Of a DNA stretch of 64,000 bases, positions 43,689 through 51,870 are shown in pieces (the stretch's first letter is position 1; each line of letters opens with the position of its first letter). Position numbers and translations under genes: made by a program. Source of the DNA: Parabacteroides faecis (GTDB lineage: Bacteria; Bacteroidota; Bacteroidia; Bacteroidales; Tannerellaceae); the NCBI RefSeq assembly GCF_014647375.1, contig NZ_BMPB01000018.1, positions 1-64,000 of the forward strand. Direction: 5' to 3'. The notes under the pieces were generated by a model that was not told the origin of the DNA, did no database searches, and was given only the letters and a program-made list of their open reading frames with translations.

Positions 43689-45338
43689 ATGGCAACAGAG
43701 AACAATAACAATACTCCGAAAGATAATAAAGGGCCTGAATCGGAAGGCCGTCGTAATGCCCTGAAAACATTGGCAACCATCCCTGTGCTGGGGGCGTTGG
43801 GTTATGGCGTCTACAGGAAACAGAAACACGATAAGGAAGCGAAGAGCCTGGGTAGCGCTTTCCGTTTCGATCAGGAACATCGTATGATTCCCGCCCAGCC
43901 GGATGGGAAAAAGATACGTATCGGGATGATCGGTTTCGGTATCCGCGGTAAACAGTTGATGCGTGCGGCAGGTTTTGCCGAACCTTCCTGGATCGACGGA
44001 TTGATCGAAGGGGCTAAAAATGATAGTAAAGATAAACGTTACGAGCAGTTCCTGGAACAGGACGACCTGAATATCGAAGTGACCGGCGTATGCGATATCT
44101 TCGATGTGTATGGCGAAGCGGCTGCACTGACGGCTTCTAATATTCACAGGGAAGGTTCGAACGGCAAGTTCGGTAAACGTCCGACACGTTACAGAACCTA
44201 TAAAGAATTGTTGGCGGCAGACGATATCGATGCCGTGATCATTGCTACTCCCGACCATTGGCACAGTACGATGGCGATGGAAGCAGCCAAAGCCGGTAAG
44301 CATGTCTATGTAGAGAAACCGCTTTCATGGACGGTTCCTGAAACGTATGCGGTTCGTCAGGTGGTGAAGGAGACCGGTATCGTGTTCCAGTTAGGCCATC
44401 AGGGACGACAGACCGACAGTTATATCCGTGCCAAGGAGATCATCGACAAGGGGCTGATCGGTAAAGTTTCGTTGATCGAGGTTTGTACCAACCGTAACGA
44501 TCCGAACGGAGCCTGGGTCTATCCGCTGATAGAAGGTGCTTCTCCCGATACGATCGACTGGAAACAGTTCGAGGGACCGGAAGAACGTATCAAGGAATAT
44601 ACCGACTATATGACATCGAACAACCTGCAGCGGTATATCGGTCCTGATCCCCGCGACAGGTTCAGCCTGGAACGTTTCTTCCGCTGGCGTTGCTGGTGGG
44701 ATTACAGTACGGGACTGAGCGGTGACTTGCTGACACACGAATATGATGCGATCAACCAGATATTCGGTGTAGGTATCCCTCATTCGGCTACCTCTTCCGG
44801 TGGTGTCTATTTCTTCAAGGACGGACGTACCGTGCCGGATGTATTGCAGACCACCTTTGAATTTCCCGACCGCGATATGACGATGTTGTATAGTGCCACG
44901 TTGGCAAGCAACCGTCCGCGTGGAAAAGTGATCATGGGACACGATGCCCAGATGGAATTGTCCAATACGATCACATTAAAGGCTGATCCTGCTTCCGAGA
45001 TTTATAAAGACAAGATCGACAAGGGGATCATCAAACCGAACGAACCGTTCTATACCTATATACCGGGACAAAATTCGGTGGATGCCATTACGTCGCCTAC
45101 GGAGTTGTACTTCGCTCAACGCGGTCTGCTTTATACATATGTAAGCGGTAAGCGTTACGACACGACTCACCTCCATATCCGCGAATGGCTGGAATGTATC
45201 CGCCAGGGAAAACAACCCAGCTGTAACATCGATGCTGCATTCCAGGAAGCCATGACTGCCCACATGGGTACACATGCTTATCTGGAAGGACGTACGATGT
45301 ACTGGGATAAGGAAAAAGAAGAGATCGTGAAAGGGTAA
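43689..45338 (+). CDS. Gfo/Idh/MocA-family oxidoreductase with twin-arginine-like N-terminus
   Basis: The 549-residue protein starts with a polar stretch and RRNALKTLATIPVLGALGYG, a twin-arginine-like signal followed by a hydrophobic core, so it is probably exported folded or anchored in the inner membrane. The NAD-binding motif is IRIGMIGFGIRGKQLM; AVIIATPDHWHSTMAMEAAK and HVYVEKPLSWTVPETY are family marks. Gfo/Idh/MocA enzymes oxidise or reduce sugars and related compounds, or act as glycosidases via NAD. It is longer than the usual 350-480 residues. Its DoxX neighbour may serve as membrane electron partner, which is inference. Confidence 0.9.
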   Translation: MATENNNNTPKDNKGPESEGRRNALKTLATIPVLGALGYGVYRKQKHDKEAKSLGSAFRFDQEHRMIPAQPDGKKIRIGMIGFGIRGKQLMRAAGFAEPSWIDGLIEGAKNDSKDKRYEQFLEQDDLNIEVTGVCDIFDVYGEAAALTASNIHREGSNGKFGKRPTRYRTYKELLAADDIDAVIIATPDHWHSTMAMEAAKAGKHVYVEKPLSWTVPETYAVRQVVKETGIVFQLGHQGRQTDSYIRAKEIIDKGLIGKVSLIEVCTNRNDPNGAWVYPLIEGASPDTIDWKQFEGPEERIKEYTDYMTSNNLQRYIGPDPRDRFSLERFFRWRCWWDYSTGLSGDLLTHEYDAINQIFGVGIPHSATSSGGVYFFKDGRTVPDVLQTTFEFPDRDMTMLYSATLASNRPRGKVIMGHDAQMELSNTITLKADPASEIYKDKIDKGIIKPNEPFYTYIPGQNSVDAITSPTELYFAQRGLLYTYVSGKRYDTTHLHIREWLECIRQGKQPSCNIDAAFQEAMTAHMGTHAYLEGRTMYWDKEKEEIVKG

Positions 45339-45360
45339 TCTGATAAAAACAGATAAAATA

Positions 45361-45398
45361 AAAAGGGCAGCGTCTTTTATATGACACTGCCCTTTTTA
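45361..45398 (+). terminator. Terminator after the doxX-oxidoreductase operon
   Basis: AAAGGGCAGCGTC/GACACTGCCCTTT arms with an A-rich left and T-rich right flank lie 22 bp after the stop; it can serve both strands. Confidence 0.85.
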
Positions 45399-45426
45399 TT
45401 TTTTTATAGACGACCGGAAGTTGTCT

Positions 45427-46338
45427 TTAACGGATCAGCGTCCTGCGTAAACTACGCAAGGTTTTTTGTATTGTTTTGGAGAGGATGATCATCGTTACGG
45501 CGATGATAATAAGCAGAATACCGGTAGCCAGATTGAATGTGAACGGCTCGCCGAACACCAGCACGCCGACGAAAACGGCGGTGACGGGCTCCATTGCCCC
45601 CAGTACGGCTGTGAGTGTCCCACCGATATTATGGACGGCGAGTACGAGTGTGATATTGGAGATGACGGTCGGGACAACGGCCAGCAATATCAGGTTGACG
45701 ACCGACACGGCGTCGGGGATGGGCTGGATGCCTTCGTTGGTACTTGCTTTAACGGCAAACAGGAGGGTGCTGACAATGAATACATAGAATGTCAGTTTCC
45801 TCCCTGTCATATTGTGTACTCTCGATTTATTGACCGTAGTGATATAAAGGGCGTAACCGACAGCCGACAGCAGTACGATAAAGACCCCCAATGCGCTGAG
45901 CTTCATTTCCCCCTCGTTGATAGACAGGCGTGCGACCCCGCAGATCGCTAGGCAGATCGCCAGCAGCGTGACCCACGATGTCTTTTCGCGGAAAAACACC
46001 AGCATGACAAGGGTGACGAATATCGGATAGGTGAAATGTAATGTTGTGGCTATCCCTGCCGACATGAAATTATATCCCCAGAAAAGGAACATGGCGGATG
46101 CCGTGTAAAAGAAGCCGAGCAGGATCAGTACGGGAATATCTCTTTTATCGATGCGCATGGATTCTTTTTTCACTGCCATAATACCGATAAGGGCTATCGA
46201 CGCAAAAAGAAAACGATAGAACAGGATCGAATCGAACTGCATCCCCTTTGCCATAAGCGGCAAAGTAAATAATGGTATCAAACCGAATGTTGCCGAAGTG
46301 GCAATGCCGTATACGAATCCTTTCAAATTATTGTTCAT
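45427..46338 (-). CDS. EamA-family (DMT) transporter, copy 2
   Basis: The 303-residue protein has ten membrane helices in two EamA repeats. GFVYGIATSATFGLIPLFTL opens the first; LGVFIVLLSAVGYALYITTV and GGTLTAVLGAMEPVTAVFVG belong to the second. The latter is the conserved GAMEPVTA signature of this exporter type. The start at 46338 (MNNNLKGF) is preferred; a longer frame to 46404 lies in the preceding terminator. It is not closely alike to copy 1 at 20322-21263. The substrate is not known. Confidence 0.88.
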   Translation of the reverse strand: MNNNLKGFVYGIATSATFGLIPLFTLPLMAKGMQFDSILFYRFLFASIALIGIMAVKKESMRIDKRDIPVLILLGFFYTASAMFLFWGYNFMSAGIATTLHFTYPIFVTLVMLVFFREKTSWVTLLAICLAICGVARLSINEGEMKLSALGVFIVLLSAVGYALYITTVNKSRVHNMTGRKLTFYVFIVSTLLFAVKASTNEGIQPIPDAVSVVNLILLAVVPTVISNITLVLAVHNIGGTLTAVLGAMEPVTAVFVGVLVFGEPFTFNLATGILLIIIAVTMIILSKTIQKTLRSLRRTLIR

Positions 46339-46373
46339 CTTTTTACCTTTTGCTAAAACGGCTGCAAACATAC

Positions 46374-46408
46374 AAAAAAGCCGTGATATGTATAGAAATA
46401 TCACGGCT
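46374..46408 (-). terminator. Terminator of the pdxJ-exbBD-tonB-DJ-1 cluster
   Basis: On the minus strand AGCCGTGATAT/ATATCACGGCT (11 bp, perfect) is followed by TTTTTT, 21 bp after the DJ-1 stop and just before the EamA gene. Confidence 0.9.
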
Positions 46409-46429
46409 CTTAAATATTATTTCAGATGA

Positions 46430-46975
46430 TTAAATCAATAGTCCTGCGGCAACCTCTTCGGCTACGGCTTCTCCTTTGAGGGCTGTAACGATAGCCAGGG
46501 CAAAATCCATGACCAGTCCCGGGCCTTTGCCGGTGATGACGTTGTCGGAAACTTCCACGATCTCGCCGGTCGCATTGGCGCCGATCAGCTTCGGTTCGAA
46601 TCCGGGGTAGCAGGTAGCGTTACGACCTTTCAACAGGCCCAGTCCACCCAGTACCATCGGAGCTGCACAGATGGCGGCTATGGTGCGGCCTTCACGGTAT
46701 TGCTGCAATAAGGCTTCTTTTACCGGTTCCGAGTCGTTCAGGTTGGATGCTCCGGGCATGCCACCGGGCAGTACAAGTGCATCGGCTCCGGCCAGGTCTG
46801 CTTTTCCCAGCGTCGTATCGGCAGTAACCGGAACATTGTGTGCCCCCGTTACAACAGGATTGTCTGTGATGGAAACAGTTGTTACTTCGATACCTCCGCG
46901 GCGCAGGATATCGACTGTGCCCAGGGCTTCCATTTCTTCGAAGCCGTTGGCTAAAAATACAATTGCTTTCTTCAT
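46430..46975 (-). CDS. DJ-1/PfpI-family protein
   Basis: From ATG 46975 the product is 181 residues. It shows KKAIVFLANGFEEMEALGTVD with the DJ-1 glutamate, LPGGMPGASNLND, and the reactive Cys103 in TIAAICAAPMVLG. DJ-1-type proteins act as oxidation-sensing chaperones or deglycases; the reaction is debated. An upstream in-frame extension to 47080 overlaps tonB and is rejected. It follows tonB by 10 bp, so it belongs to the envelope-energy cluster by transcription, though not obviously by function. Confidence 0.9.
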   Translation of the reverse strand: MKKAIVFLANGFEEMEALGTVDILRRGGIEVTTVSITDNPVVTGAHNVPVTADTTLGKADLAGADALVLPGGMPGASNLNDSEPVKEALLQQYREGRTIAAICAAPMVLGGLGLLKGRNATCYPGFEPKLIGANATGEIVEVSDNVITGKGPGLVMDFALAIVTALKGEAVAEEVAAGLLI

Positions 46976-46985
46976 ATTACTTCCT

Positions 46986-47822
46986 TTATTTAAGTTTATA
47001 TACATAGGTGATCGTACCGCTCTGGTTGTTCGCTCCGCTGATGCTATTGAACTTCGCACGTTTGGCGGCATCCAGGGCACTCTTACGCATGGAAGCGTTG
47101 TCGATGTTGGTACCTCTTCCTATTTCTGCAAATATCACATTCCCTTTCGGGTCTACCGTAATGTTGATCACGATCTTTCCTTCTTCCTGGATCGTGTAAG
47201 CGGGACGGGGCAAGCCTCCGGCTCCGATAGAACGACCGTTCAGGTTGAATGAACCGTAACCGCCTACGCCTTCGTTGGCTCCGTGGTCGGAGTTGCCGAA
47301 CGGACTTCCCTGGTTACCTGTACCGCTTTCTGCATCGCCCTGGCTGTTCCCTTCAGCGCCGCCGATGCCGAATGCTCCGGCTACACGGTTGCTGATGGCC
47401 TGCTCTTTCTTGCGACGTTCTTCTTCCAGGCGTTTCTTTTCGGCCTCTTCCCGTTTGCGGCGATCTTCTTCCTCTTTCCGTTTACGCTCTTCTTCTTTCT
47501 TGCGTTGCTCTTCTTTTTTCTTAGCGTCTGCTATGGCAACACTTTCTTCGATGTCCTGCGTGATCACTTCCTCTTTCGGTGTTTCTACCGGCGGAGTGGG
47601 TGGAGGTGGAGGAGTGGTCGTCTCCTGGGGCAGTTCCTGTCCGGTGTATTTCGGTTCGAAGGTACCGGCGGCGGAGTTTACATTCCCGAAGTTGACAAGG
47701 ACACCCCCGTCTTCTTCTGGAATTTCTGTACGTAGTACCGTGAACAACAGGATCAGGAAGATCGCCAGGTGGAATGCGACCGAACCGGTTATACTGTATA
47801 TGTCATCTTTGTTGAATTTCAT
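46986..47822 (-). CDS. TonB-family energy transducer with long coiled coil
   Basis: The 278-residue protein has one N-terminal membrane helix (SITGSVAFHLAIFLILLFTV), a proline stretch (TTPPPPPTPPVETP), a highly charged Lys/Glu/Arg coiled coil of about 60 residues, a Gly-rich spacer, and a C-terminal TonB/TolA-like domain with GKIVINITVDPKGNVIFAEI. The charged helix recalls TolA more than TonB. It links the ExbB/ExbD proton channel to outer-membrane SusC-type transporters, or performs a Tol-like task. It sits 5 bp after exbD, confirming the trio. Confidence 0.92.
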   Translation of the reverse strand: MKFNKDDIYSITGSVAFHLAIFLILLFTVLRTEIPEEDGGVLVNFGNVNSAAGTFEPKYTGQELPQETTTPPPPPTPPVETPKEEVITQDIEESVAIADAKKKEEQRKKEEERKRKEEEDRRKREEAEKKRLEEERRKKEQAISNRVAGAFGIGGAEGNSQGDAESGTGNQGSPFGNSDHGANEGVGGYGSFNLNGRSIGAGGLPRPAYTIQEEGKIVINITVDPKGNVIFAEIGRGTNIDNASMRKSALDAAKRAKFNSISGANNQSGTITYVYKLK

Positions 47823-47827
47823 ATCTG

Positions 47828-48238
47828 TTATTTCTGCGCACGGGTGGCAAGCACCATCTTGAATTTATTTTCGTTCGCTATGTTCAGGATCTTTACGATT
47901 TCTTTATAAGGAACTGTCTCGTCTGCATAAAGGGCGACGAACATTTCGGGCTCTTTTGCGTAACTGTCTTGCAGGAACGGGGTGATCTCGTCGAACGTGA
48001 CCTGCGTTTCCCGCTGGTTACCGAATGCTACGTAGTAATTCAGGTTGGCATCGATGGTAACCCGCGTGAGCGGTTTGGCTGCCGTCTGCTTCTTCGCCTG
48101 CGGCAATGTTACCTTGATGGCATTCGGAATGACTACCGTAGAGGTGACCATAAAGAAGATCAACAGCAGGAATATGACGTCGGTCATGGATGCCATGCTG
48201 AAGGCTTCGTTTACTTTTGTTCTTCGTTTTAGTGCCAT
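47828..48238 (-). CDS. exbD: ExbD/TolR-family proton channel subunit
   Basis: The 136-residue protein has a single membrane helix near residues 17-37 (MTDVIFLLLIFFMVTSTVVI), in which the Asp of the SMTDVIF motif is the proton-carrying residue, and a periplasmic ExbD domain. It works with ExbB and TonB to power outer-membrane import. It lies 8 bp after exbB and 5 bp before tonB. ExbD and TolR cannot be separated by sequence alone. Confidence 0.95.
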   Translation of the reverse strand: MALKRRTKVNEAFSMASMTDVIFLLLIFFMVTSTVVIPNAIKVTLPQAKKQTAAKPLTRVTIDANLNYYVAFGNQRETQVTFDEITPFLQDSYAKEPEMFVALYADETVPYKEIVKILNIANENKFKMVLATRAQK

Positions 48239-48246
48239 TCGCTTTG

Positions 48247-48957
48247 TTAATTAGCCGGTTCGTTCAATAAATCCATAAATTCCATGGTGCGGGCTTCCAT
48301 CTTGTTCACCACGTTGTCGACCTGAGAAACCAGGTAGTTGTAAGCGAACAGGGTGATGATACCGACTACCAGACCACCGACGGTTGTTACAAGTGCTTCA
48401 TAAATACCTCCTGACAGTAAGGAAACGTCTACGTTCGTTCCGGCATTCGCCATATCGAAGAAGGCACGTACCATACCGGTTACCGTTCCGAGGAAACCCA
48501 ACATAGGAGCTCCGGCAGCTGTCGTAGCGATCAGCGGGAAGCCTTTTTCGAGTTTCGCAATTTCCAGGTTACCCACGTTTTCGATAGCAACGAGTACATC
48601 GTTCATCGGGCGGCCCAGGCGGGTGATACCCTTTTCGATCATACGGGCGGAAGGGGTGTTGGTGCTGCGGCACAGATTCAGTGCCGAATCGACTTTCCCT
48701 TCGTGGATATAGTCTTTGATACGGTTCATGAAATTCTGATCTTCTTTACCCGCACGGCGGATAACTAATAAACGCTGGATAAAGATGTAACCTGCCATTA
48801 AGGATAACAGCAATAGTACAATCATGATCCACCCTCCTTTGAACGCAAGGTCTATTACATTGATCTCTGCTTCAGTGGGGACTGTTACTGCCGTCAGATC
48901 CGGCATCTGCTCTGCTGTCTGTGCCCCTACTGCTTGTAGGGAAAGTAAAATGCTCAT
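48247..48957 (-). CDS. exbB: ExbB/TolQ/MotA-family proton channel protein
   Basis: The 236-residue protein has an N-terminal export-like segment (MSILLSLQAVGAQTAEQ), a first membrane helix GGWIMIVLLLLSLMAGYIF, and the two later helices with the ExbB signature LIATTAAGAPMLGFLGTVTG and GGIYEALVTTVGGLVVGII. It forms the pentameric channel of the TonB motor. It is first of exbB-exbD-tonB and 36 bp after pdxJ. The many SusC-type transporters in such genomes rely on motors of this kind. Confidence 0.95.
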   Translation of the reverse strand: MSILLSLQAVGAQTAEQMPDLTAVTVPTEAEINVIDLAFKGGWIMIVLLLLSLMAGYIFIQRLLVIRRAGKEDQNFMNRIKDYIHEGKVDSALNLCRSTNTPSARMIEKGITRLGRPMNDVLVAIENVGNLEIAKLEKGFPLIATTAAGAPMLGFLGTVTGMVRAFFDMANAGTNVDVSLLSGGIYEALVTTVGGLVVGIITLFAYNYLVSQVDNVVNKMEARTMEFMDLLNEPAN

Positions 48958-48993
48958 AGATTTGTATACTTATTCGTTAATATTAGTTCGTTA

Positions 48994-49710
48994 TTATTGT
49001 TGCAAGCATGCTTTGTATAATGAAATGGTTTCCTGTAATCCGTGATACAACGCATCGCAGATCAGGGCATGGCCGATGGATACTTCTTCCAGCCAAGGTA
49101 TGTTCTGACTGAACCAGGCCAGATTTTCCAGGCTCAGGTCATGGCCTGCATTGACTCCCATTCCCAGATTCTTTGCCAGTTGTGCGGCAGCAACGAAAGG
49201 AGCGACGGCTTCTTCCTTGTTCACCGGGTAATTGGTTGCATAAGGCTCTGTATACAGCTCGATGCGGTCGGTGCCTGTTTTTGCCGCCAGTTCGATGTTG
49301 GCCAGGTCGGTTCCTACGAAGATAGAGGTGCGGATTCCCTGTGCGGTGAACGTATCGACCAGTTCACTCAGCAGGTCGAAGTTTGCCTTTACATCCCAGC
49401 CGGCATTGGAGGTGACGGCATCGGGTGCATCCGGAACCAGTGTTACCTGTGTCGGCTTCACCTTTAATACCAGGTCTATAAAATTGTTACAGGGATACCC
49501 TTCAATGTTAAATTCTGTCCTGATAAGAGGTTTCAACGCGTACACGTCACTGTATTTGATATGTCGTTCGTCCGGACGTGGATGGACCGTAATTCCTTGT
49601 GCACCGAAATTTTCGCAATCCTGAGCTACTTTTAAAATGTCAGGCATGTTACCTCCGCGTGCGTTACGGATGGTTGCAACCTTGTTAATGTTTACACTTA
49701 AATTTGTCAT
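48994..49710 (-). CDS. pdxJ: Pyridoxine 5'-phosphate synthase
   Basis: The 238-residue TIM-barrel protein matches Pdx[41 protein letters not shown], and [18 protein letters not shown], with the conserved His and Glu active-site residues in these segments. It condenses 1-deoxyxylulose phosphate and 3-amino-2-oxopropyl phosphate to pyridoxine phosphate. It leads the cluster with exbB-exbD-tonB and is divergent from the CBS gene. This arrangement is found in many Bacteroidales. Confidence 0.96.
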   Translation of the reverse strand: MTNLSVNINKVATIRNARGGNMPDILKVAQDCENFGAQGITVHPRPDERHIKYSDVYALKPLIRTEFNIEGYPCNNFIDLVLKVKPTQVTLVPDAPDAVTSNAGWDVKANFDLLSELVDTFTAQGIRTSIFVGTDLANIELAAKTGTDRIELYTEPYATNYPVNKEEAVAPFVAAAQLAKNLGMGVNAGHDLSLENLAWFSQNIPWLEEVSIGHALICDALYHGLQETISLYKACLQQ

Positions 49711-49739
49711 CGTATATCGTTATATCTTTTTTCTTTCAT

Positions 49740-49757
49740 TACATTTGCACAAAAGTA
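49740..49757. promoter_or_regulatory. Divergent promoter boxes for pdxJ and the CBS-nadK genes
   Basis: TACATTTG on the plus strand (49740-49747) and TACTTTTG on the minus strand (49757-49750) both fit the -7 consensus and lie two bases apart, so the two transcripts probably compete. Confidence 0.55.
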
Positions 49758-49795
49758 TCGGCAAATTTAGCAGAATTAAGGGAATTAACAGAATA

Positions 49796-50455
49796 ATGTT
49801 GGTGAAAGATTTCATAACGAAGGAACTTCCCGTGTTAAAAAGTTTTGACACAGGGGAATACGCATTAGCATTGATGGATGATTTTAAGTTAAAACATCTG
49901 CCTTTGTTGAGCGAAGGGATATACCGTTGCCTGATCTCGGAAAAGGATCTGATGGCTATGCCTGATCTTGCGGCAACGATTGGCGAGCCGGTTCTGTTTG
50001 CTCCCAGTGTGATGGAGAATACACATATCCATGAGGCGCTTGCACTGATCGCCCGCTATCAGTTGAGCCTGCTGCCGGTGGTCAGTCCGGAGGGTGAATA
50101 CCGGGGAGCGATTACGAGAGAGAAACTGATCGATATTCTTTCGGAATTGTGTAATGCCGAGACTTCAGGCAGTGTGTTTGTCCTCGAGGTGATGCCGCAG
50201 GATTATTCGCTGACGGATATTGCGCGTTTGGTCGAATCGAACAATGCACATGTATTGAATCTGCTTTCGTACACGGATAAAGATACCGGAAGGTTGCATC
50301 TTATTATTAAGATCGACCTGGAGGATGCTTCGCCGGTGATCCGTAGTTTCGAGCGTTTCAATTATACCGTCCTGTATTATTTTATGGAAAAAGGGATGGT
50401 GGATGATCTGTTGCAGCAGCGGATGAACGAGTTGTTGCATTATATGAACATTTAA
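49796..50455 (+). CDS. CBS-domain protein
   Basis: From ATG 49796 the product is 219 residues. It has a tandem CBS pair: VKDFITKELPVLKSFDTGEY begins the first, and APSVMENTHIHEALALIARY with LSLLPVVSPEGEYRGAITRE forms the second. The last 80 residues show an ACT-like pattern (SVFVLEVMPQDYSLTDIARL). CBS domains bind adenosine nucleotides and would sense energy state. It is directly before nadK, suggesting control linked to NAD(P) levels; this is inference. A longer frame to 49637 is rejected because it enters pdxJ. Confidence 0.85.
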   Translation: MLVKDFITKELPVLKSFDTGEYALALMDDFKLKHLPLLSEGIYRCLISEKDLMAMPDLAATIGEPVLFAPSVMENTHIHEALALIARYQLSLLPVVSPEGEYRGAITREKLIDILSELCNAETSGSVFVLEVMPQDYSLTDIARLVESNNAHVLNLLSYTDKDTGRLHLIIKIDLEDASPVIRSFERFNYTVLYYFMEKGMVDDLLQQRMNELLHYMNI

Positions 50456-50457
50456 TC

Positions 50458-50541
50458 AGTTGACAGTTGACAAGTGACAGTTGACAGTTTATTAGAAGAA
50501 CAATATAAAACTGTCAACTGTCAACTGTCAACTGTCAACTT
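50458..50541. repeat. Palindromic heptad-repeat element before nadK
   Basis: Left arm 50458-50490 is made of AGTTGAC/AGTTGACA heptads, and the right arm 50507-50541 of ACTGTCA heptads, with a loop ATTAGAAGAACAATAT. The arms pair over about 33 bp with one or two mismatches. It is the sister of the element inside trpF. Confidence 0.85.
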
Positions 50542-50554
50542 AAAAGACTGTTTT

Positions 50555-51430
50555 ATGAAGGTAGGTATTTTTGGCAGCGAGTATCAGGTTGAGAAACAAA
50601 GCCAGATAAAACGGCTGTTTGAAAAGTTGATATCGCAGGAGGCGGAGATCTATGTGGATGTCCGTTTTTATAATTTTCTGGCTGATGGTCTGAATTATGA
50701 ACCTCCCGTTGCGGGATTGCTGACGGACGATCATTTTGATCTCGATGTTGCCCTGAGTGTAGGTGGCGACGGTACGTTCCTGCGGACGGCTGCCCGTGTG
50801 AACCGTCAGGATATCCCTATCCTGGGTATTAATACCGGACGGTTGGGGTTTCTTGCCGATGTGGGAGGAAATGACATCGAGGATACACTGGACGAATTGT
50901 TCAAGAACTATTATAAGATAGAAGAGCGCACCTTGTTGCGGCTTCATACGGAAGGGCGGGTGTTTCGCGGTTATAATTATGCCCTGAATGAGATTGCGAT
51001 CTTAAAGCGCGATACCTCTTCGATGATCACGATCCATACTTCTCTGAATGATGAATACCTGGCTTCTTATCAGGCCGACGGTCTGCTGATCGCAACGCCG
51101 ACTGGCTCGACGGCATATTCCATGAGTGTGAACGGCCCGATCATCATTCCTCAAAGCAAGAATCTGGTATTGAGTCCGGTCGCGCCTCATTCTCTGAATG
51201 TGCGCCCACTGATCATTCCGGATAATTATACGATCACGCTAGGGGTGGAAAGCCGGAACAAATCTTTTCTGATCTCCTTGGACGGCCGTTCGGAAATCTT
51301 TCCGACAGGCATCCAGTTGACGATAACGAAAGCCGATTATACCACGAAAGTGATAAAAAGATATAATCATACCTTCTATCAGACACTTCGCGAGAAGTTG
51401 ATGTGGGGAGCCGATGCACGAATGAAATAG
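50555..51430 (+). CDS. nadK: NAD kinase
   Basis: From ATG 50555 the product is 291 residues. The kinase motif is ALSVGGDGTFLRTAARV, with GINTGRLGFLADVGG, LNEIAILKRDTSSM and TPTGSTAYSMSVNGP following, all diagnostic for NadK. It phosphorylates NAD to NADP. An in-frame ATG at 50474 would add 27 residues coded by the heptad repeat (TVDSLLEE, CQLSTVN); I reject it as primary start since MKVGIFGSEYQ is the usual family opening. The hairpin only 14 bp before the start may affect translation. Confidence 0.95.
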   Translation: MKVGIFGSEYQVEKQSQIKRLFEKLISQEAEIYVDVRFYNFLADGLNYEPPVAGLLTDDHFDLDVALSVGGDGTFLRTAARVNRQDIPILGINTGRLGFLADVGGNDIEDTLDELFKNYYKIEERTLLRLHTEGRVFRGYNYALNEIAILKRDTSSMITIHTSLNDEYLASYQADGLLIATPTGSTAYSMSVNGPIIIPQSKNLVLSPVAPHSLNVRPLIIPDNYTITLGVESRNKSFLISLDGRSEIFPTGIQLTITKADYTTKVIKRYNHTFYQTLREKLMWGADARMK

Positions 51431-51520
51431 GGATATAGGGCGTAAGACTGCTCTAAAAAGATGTTTTACAGCATGTATTTGTTAAACGTGGTTAAATAAA
51501 TGAGATTTCCAAGTGAAACG

Positions 51521-51552
51521 TTATGCTGCATAACATAAAACCTCTATATTTG
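51521..51552 (+). promoter_or_regulatory. Promoter of sRNA copy 1 with palindromic operator
   Basis: TATATTTG at 51545-51552 is a perfect -7 box. In place of the -33 TTTG is the palindrome TTATGCTGCATAA (51521-51533), which could be an activator site. Confidence 0.75.
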
Positions 51553-51557
51553 CATCG

Positions 51558-51627
51558 TGTTTTTCATGGTATTAGATTTAAGGTTAACAATGAAGATTGG
51601 CTGTCCGTGATGGATAGCCTTTTTTGC
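51558..51627 (+). ncRNA. Predicted small RNA, copy 1
   Basis: A transcript starting near 51558 would run TTTTTCATGGTATTAGATTT, then AAGGTTAACAATGAAGATT, and end at the hairpin GGCTGTCC-GTGAT-GGATAGCC with TTTTTT (51599-51625). No long reading frame is present. The approximate length is 70 bases. Tandem paralogous small RNAs are known from Bacteroides, where some control polysaccharide-uptake genes; kinship is inference. Confidence 0.75.
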
Positions 51628-51734
51628 GTTTATAGGGTTCCTTGTCTTATGCTCATGCTTTATGCTTATAAAATATGTTTTGCAGCAGGTTTTTGTTAAA
51701 CTGTATTAAATAGATGAGAAAAACAAGCAAAACA

Positions 51735-51766
51735 TTATGCTGCATAACATAAAACCTCTATATTTG
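51735..51766 (+). promoter_or_regulatory. Promoter of sRNA copy 2 with palindromic operator
   Basis: TATATTTG at 51759-51766 and the palindrome TTATGCTGCATAA at 51735-51747 repeat the arrangement of copy 1 with the same spacing. Confidence 0.75.
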
Positions 51767-51771
51767 CACTG

Positions 51772-51841
51772 TGTTTTTCATGGTATTAGATTTAAGGTTA
51801 ACAATGAAGATTGGCTGTCCGTGATGGATAGCCTTTTTTGC
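51772..51841 (+). ncRNA. Predicted small RNA, copy 2
   Basis: The predicted transcript is essentially the same as copy 1, with the same terminator at 51813-51839. Only the first bases after the -7 box differ (CACTGTG against CATCGTG). Its 3' end points toward the end of the opposite-strand hybrid kinase gene. Confidence 0.75.
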
Positions 51842-51870
51842 GTTTTATACATACCGGTCTGACAGGCCGA

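Larger units (their letters stand above)
51461..51845 (+). repeat. Tandem duplication of a ~170-bp noncoding unit
   Basis: Units 51461-51630 and 51674-51845 begin ATGTTTTACAGCA and ATGTTTTGCAGCA and share a palindrome, promoter, about 70 transcribed bases and a terminator. The last 100 bases of each unit are nearly the same, while the first 60 are more diverged. This fills the 440-bp gap between nadK and the hybrid kinase. Confidence 0.88.

Noticed and set aside
50458-50541. Rho-independent terminator of the CBS gene
   Set aside because: The hairpin is long but made of heptad repeats, has no T-run after it, and nadK follows after 14 bp in the same direction.
50474-50554. Upstream start of nadK
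   Set aside because: The residues are coded by the heptad repeat and relatives start at MKVGIFGSEYQ; kept only as a question in the findings.
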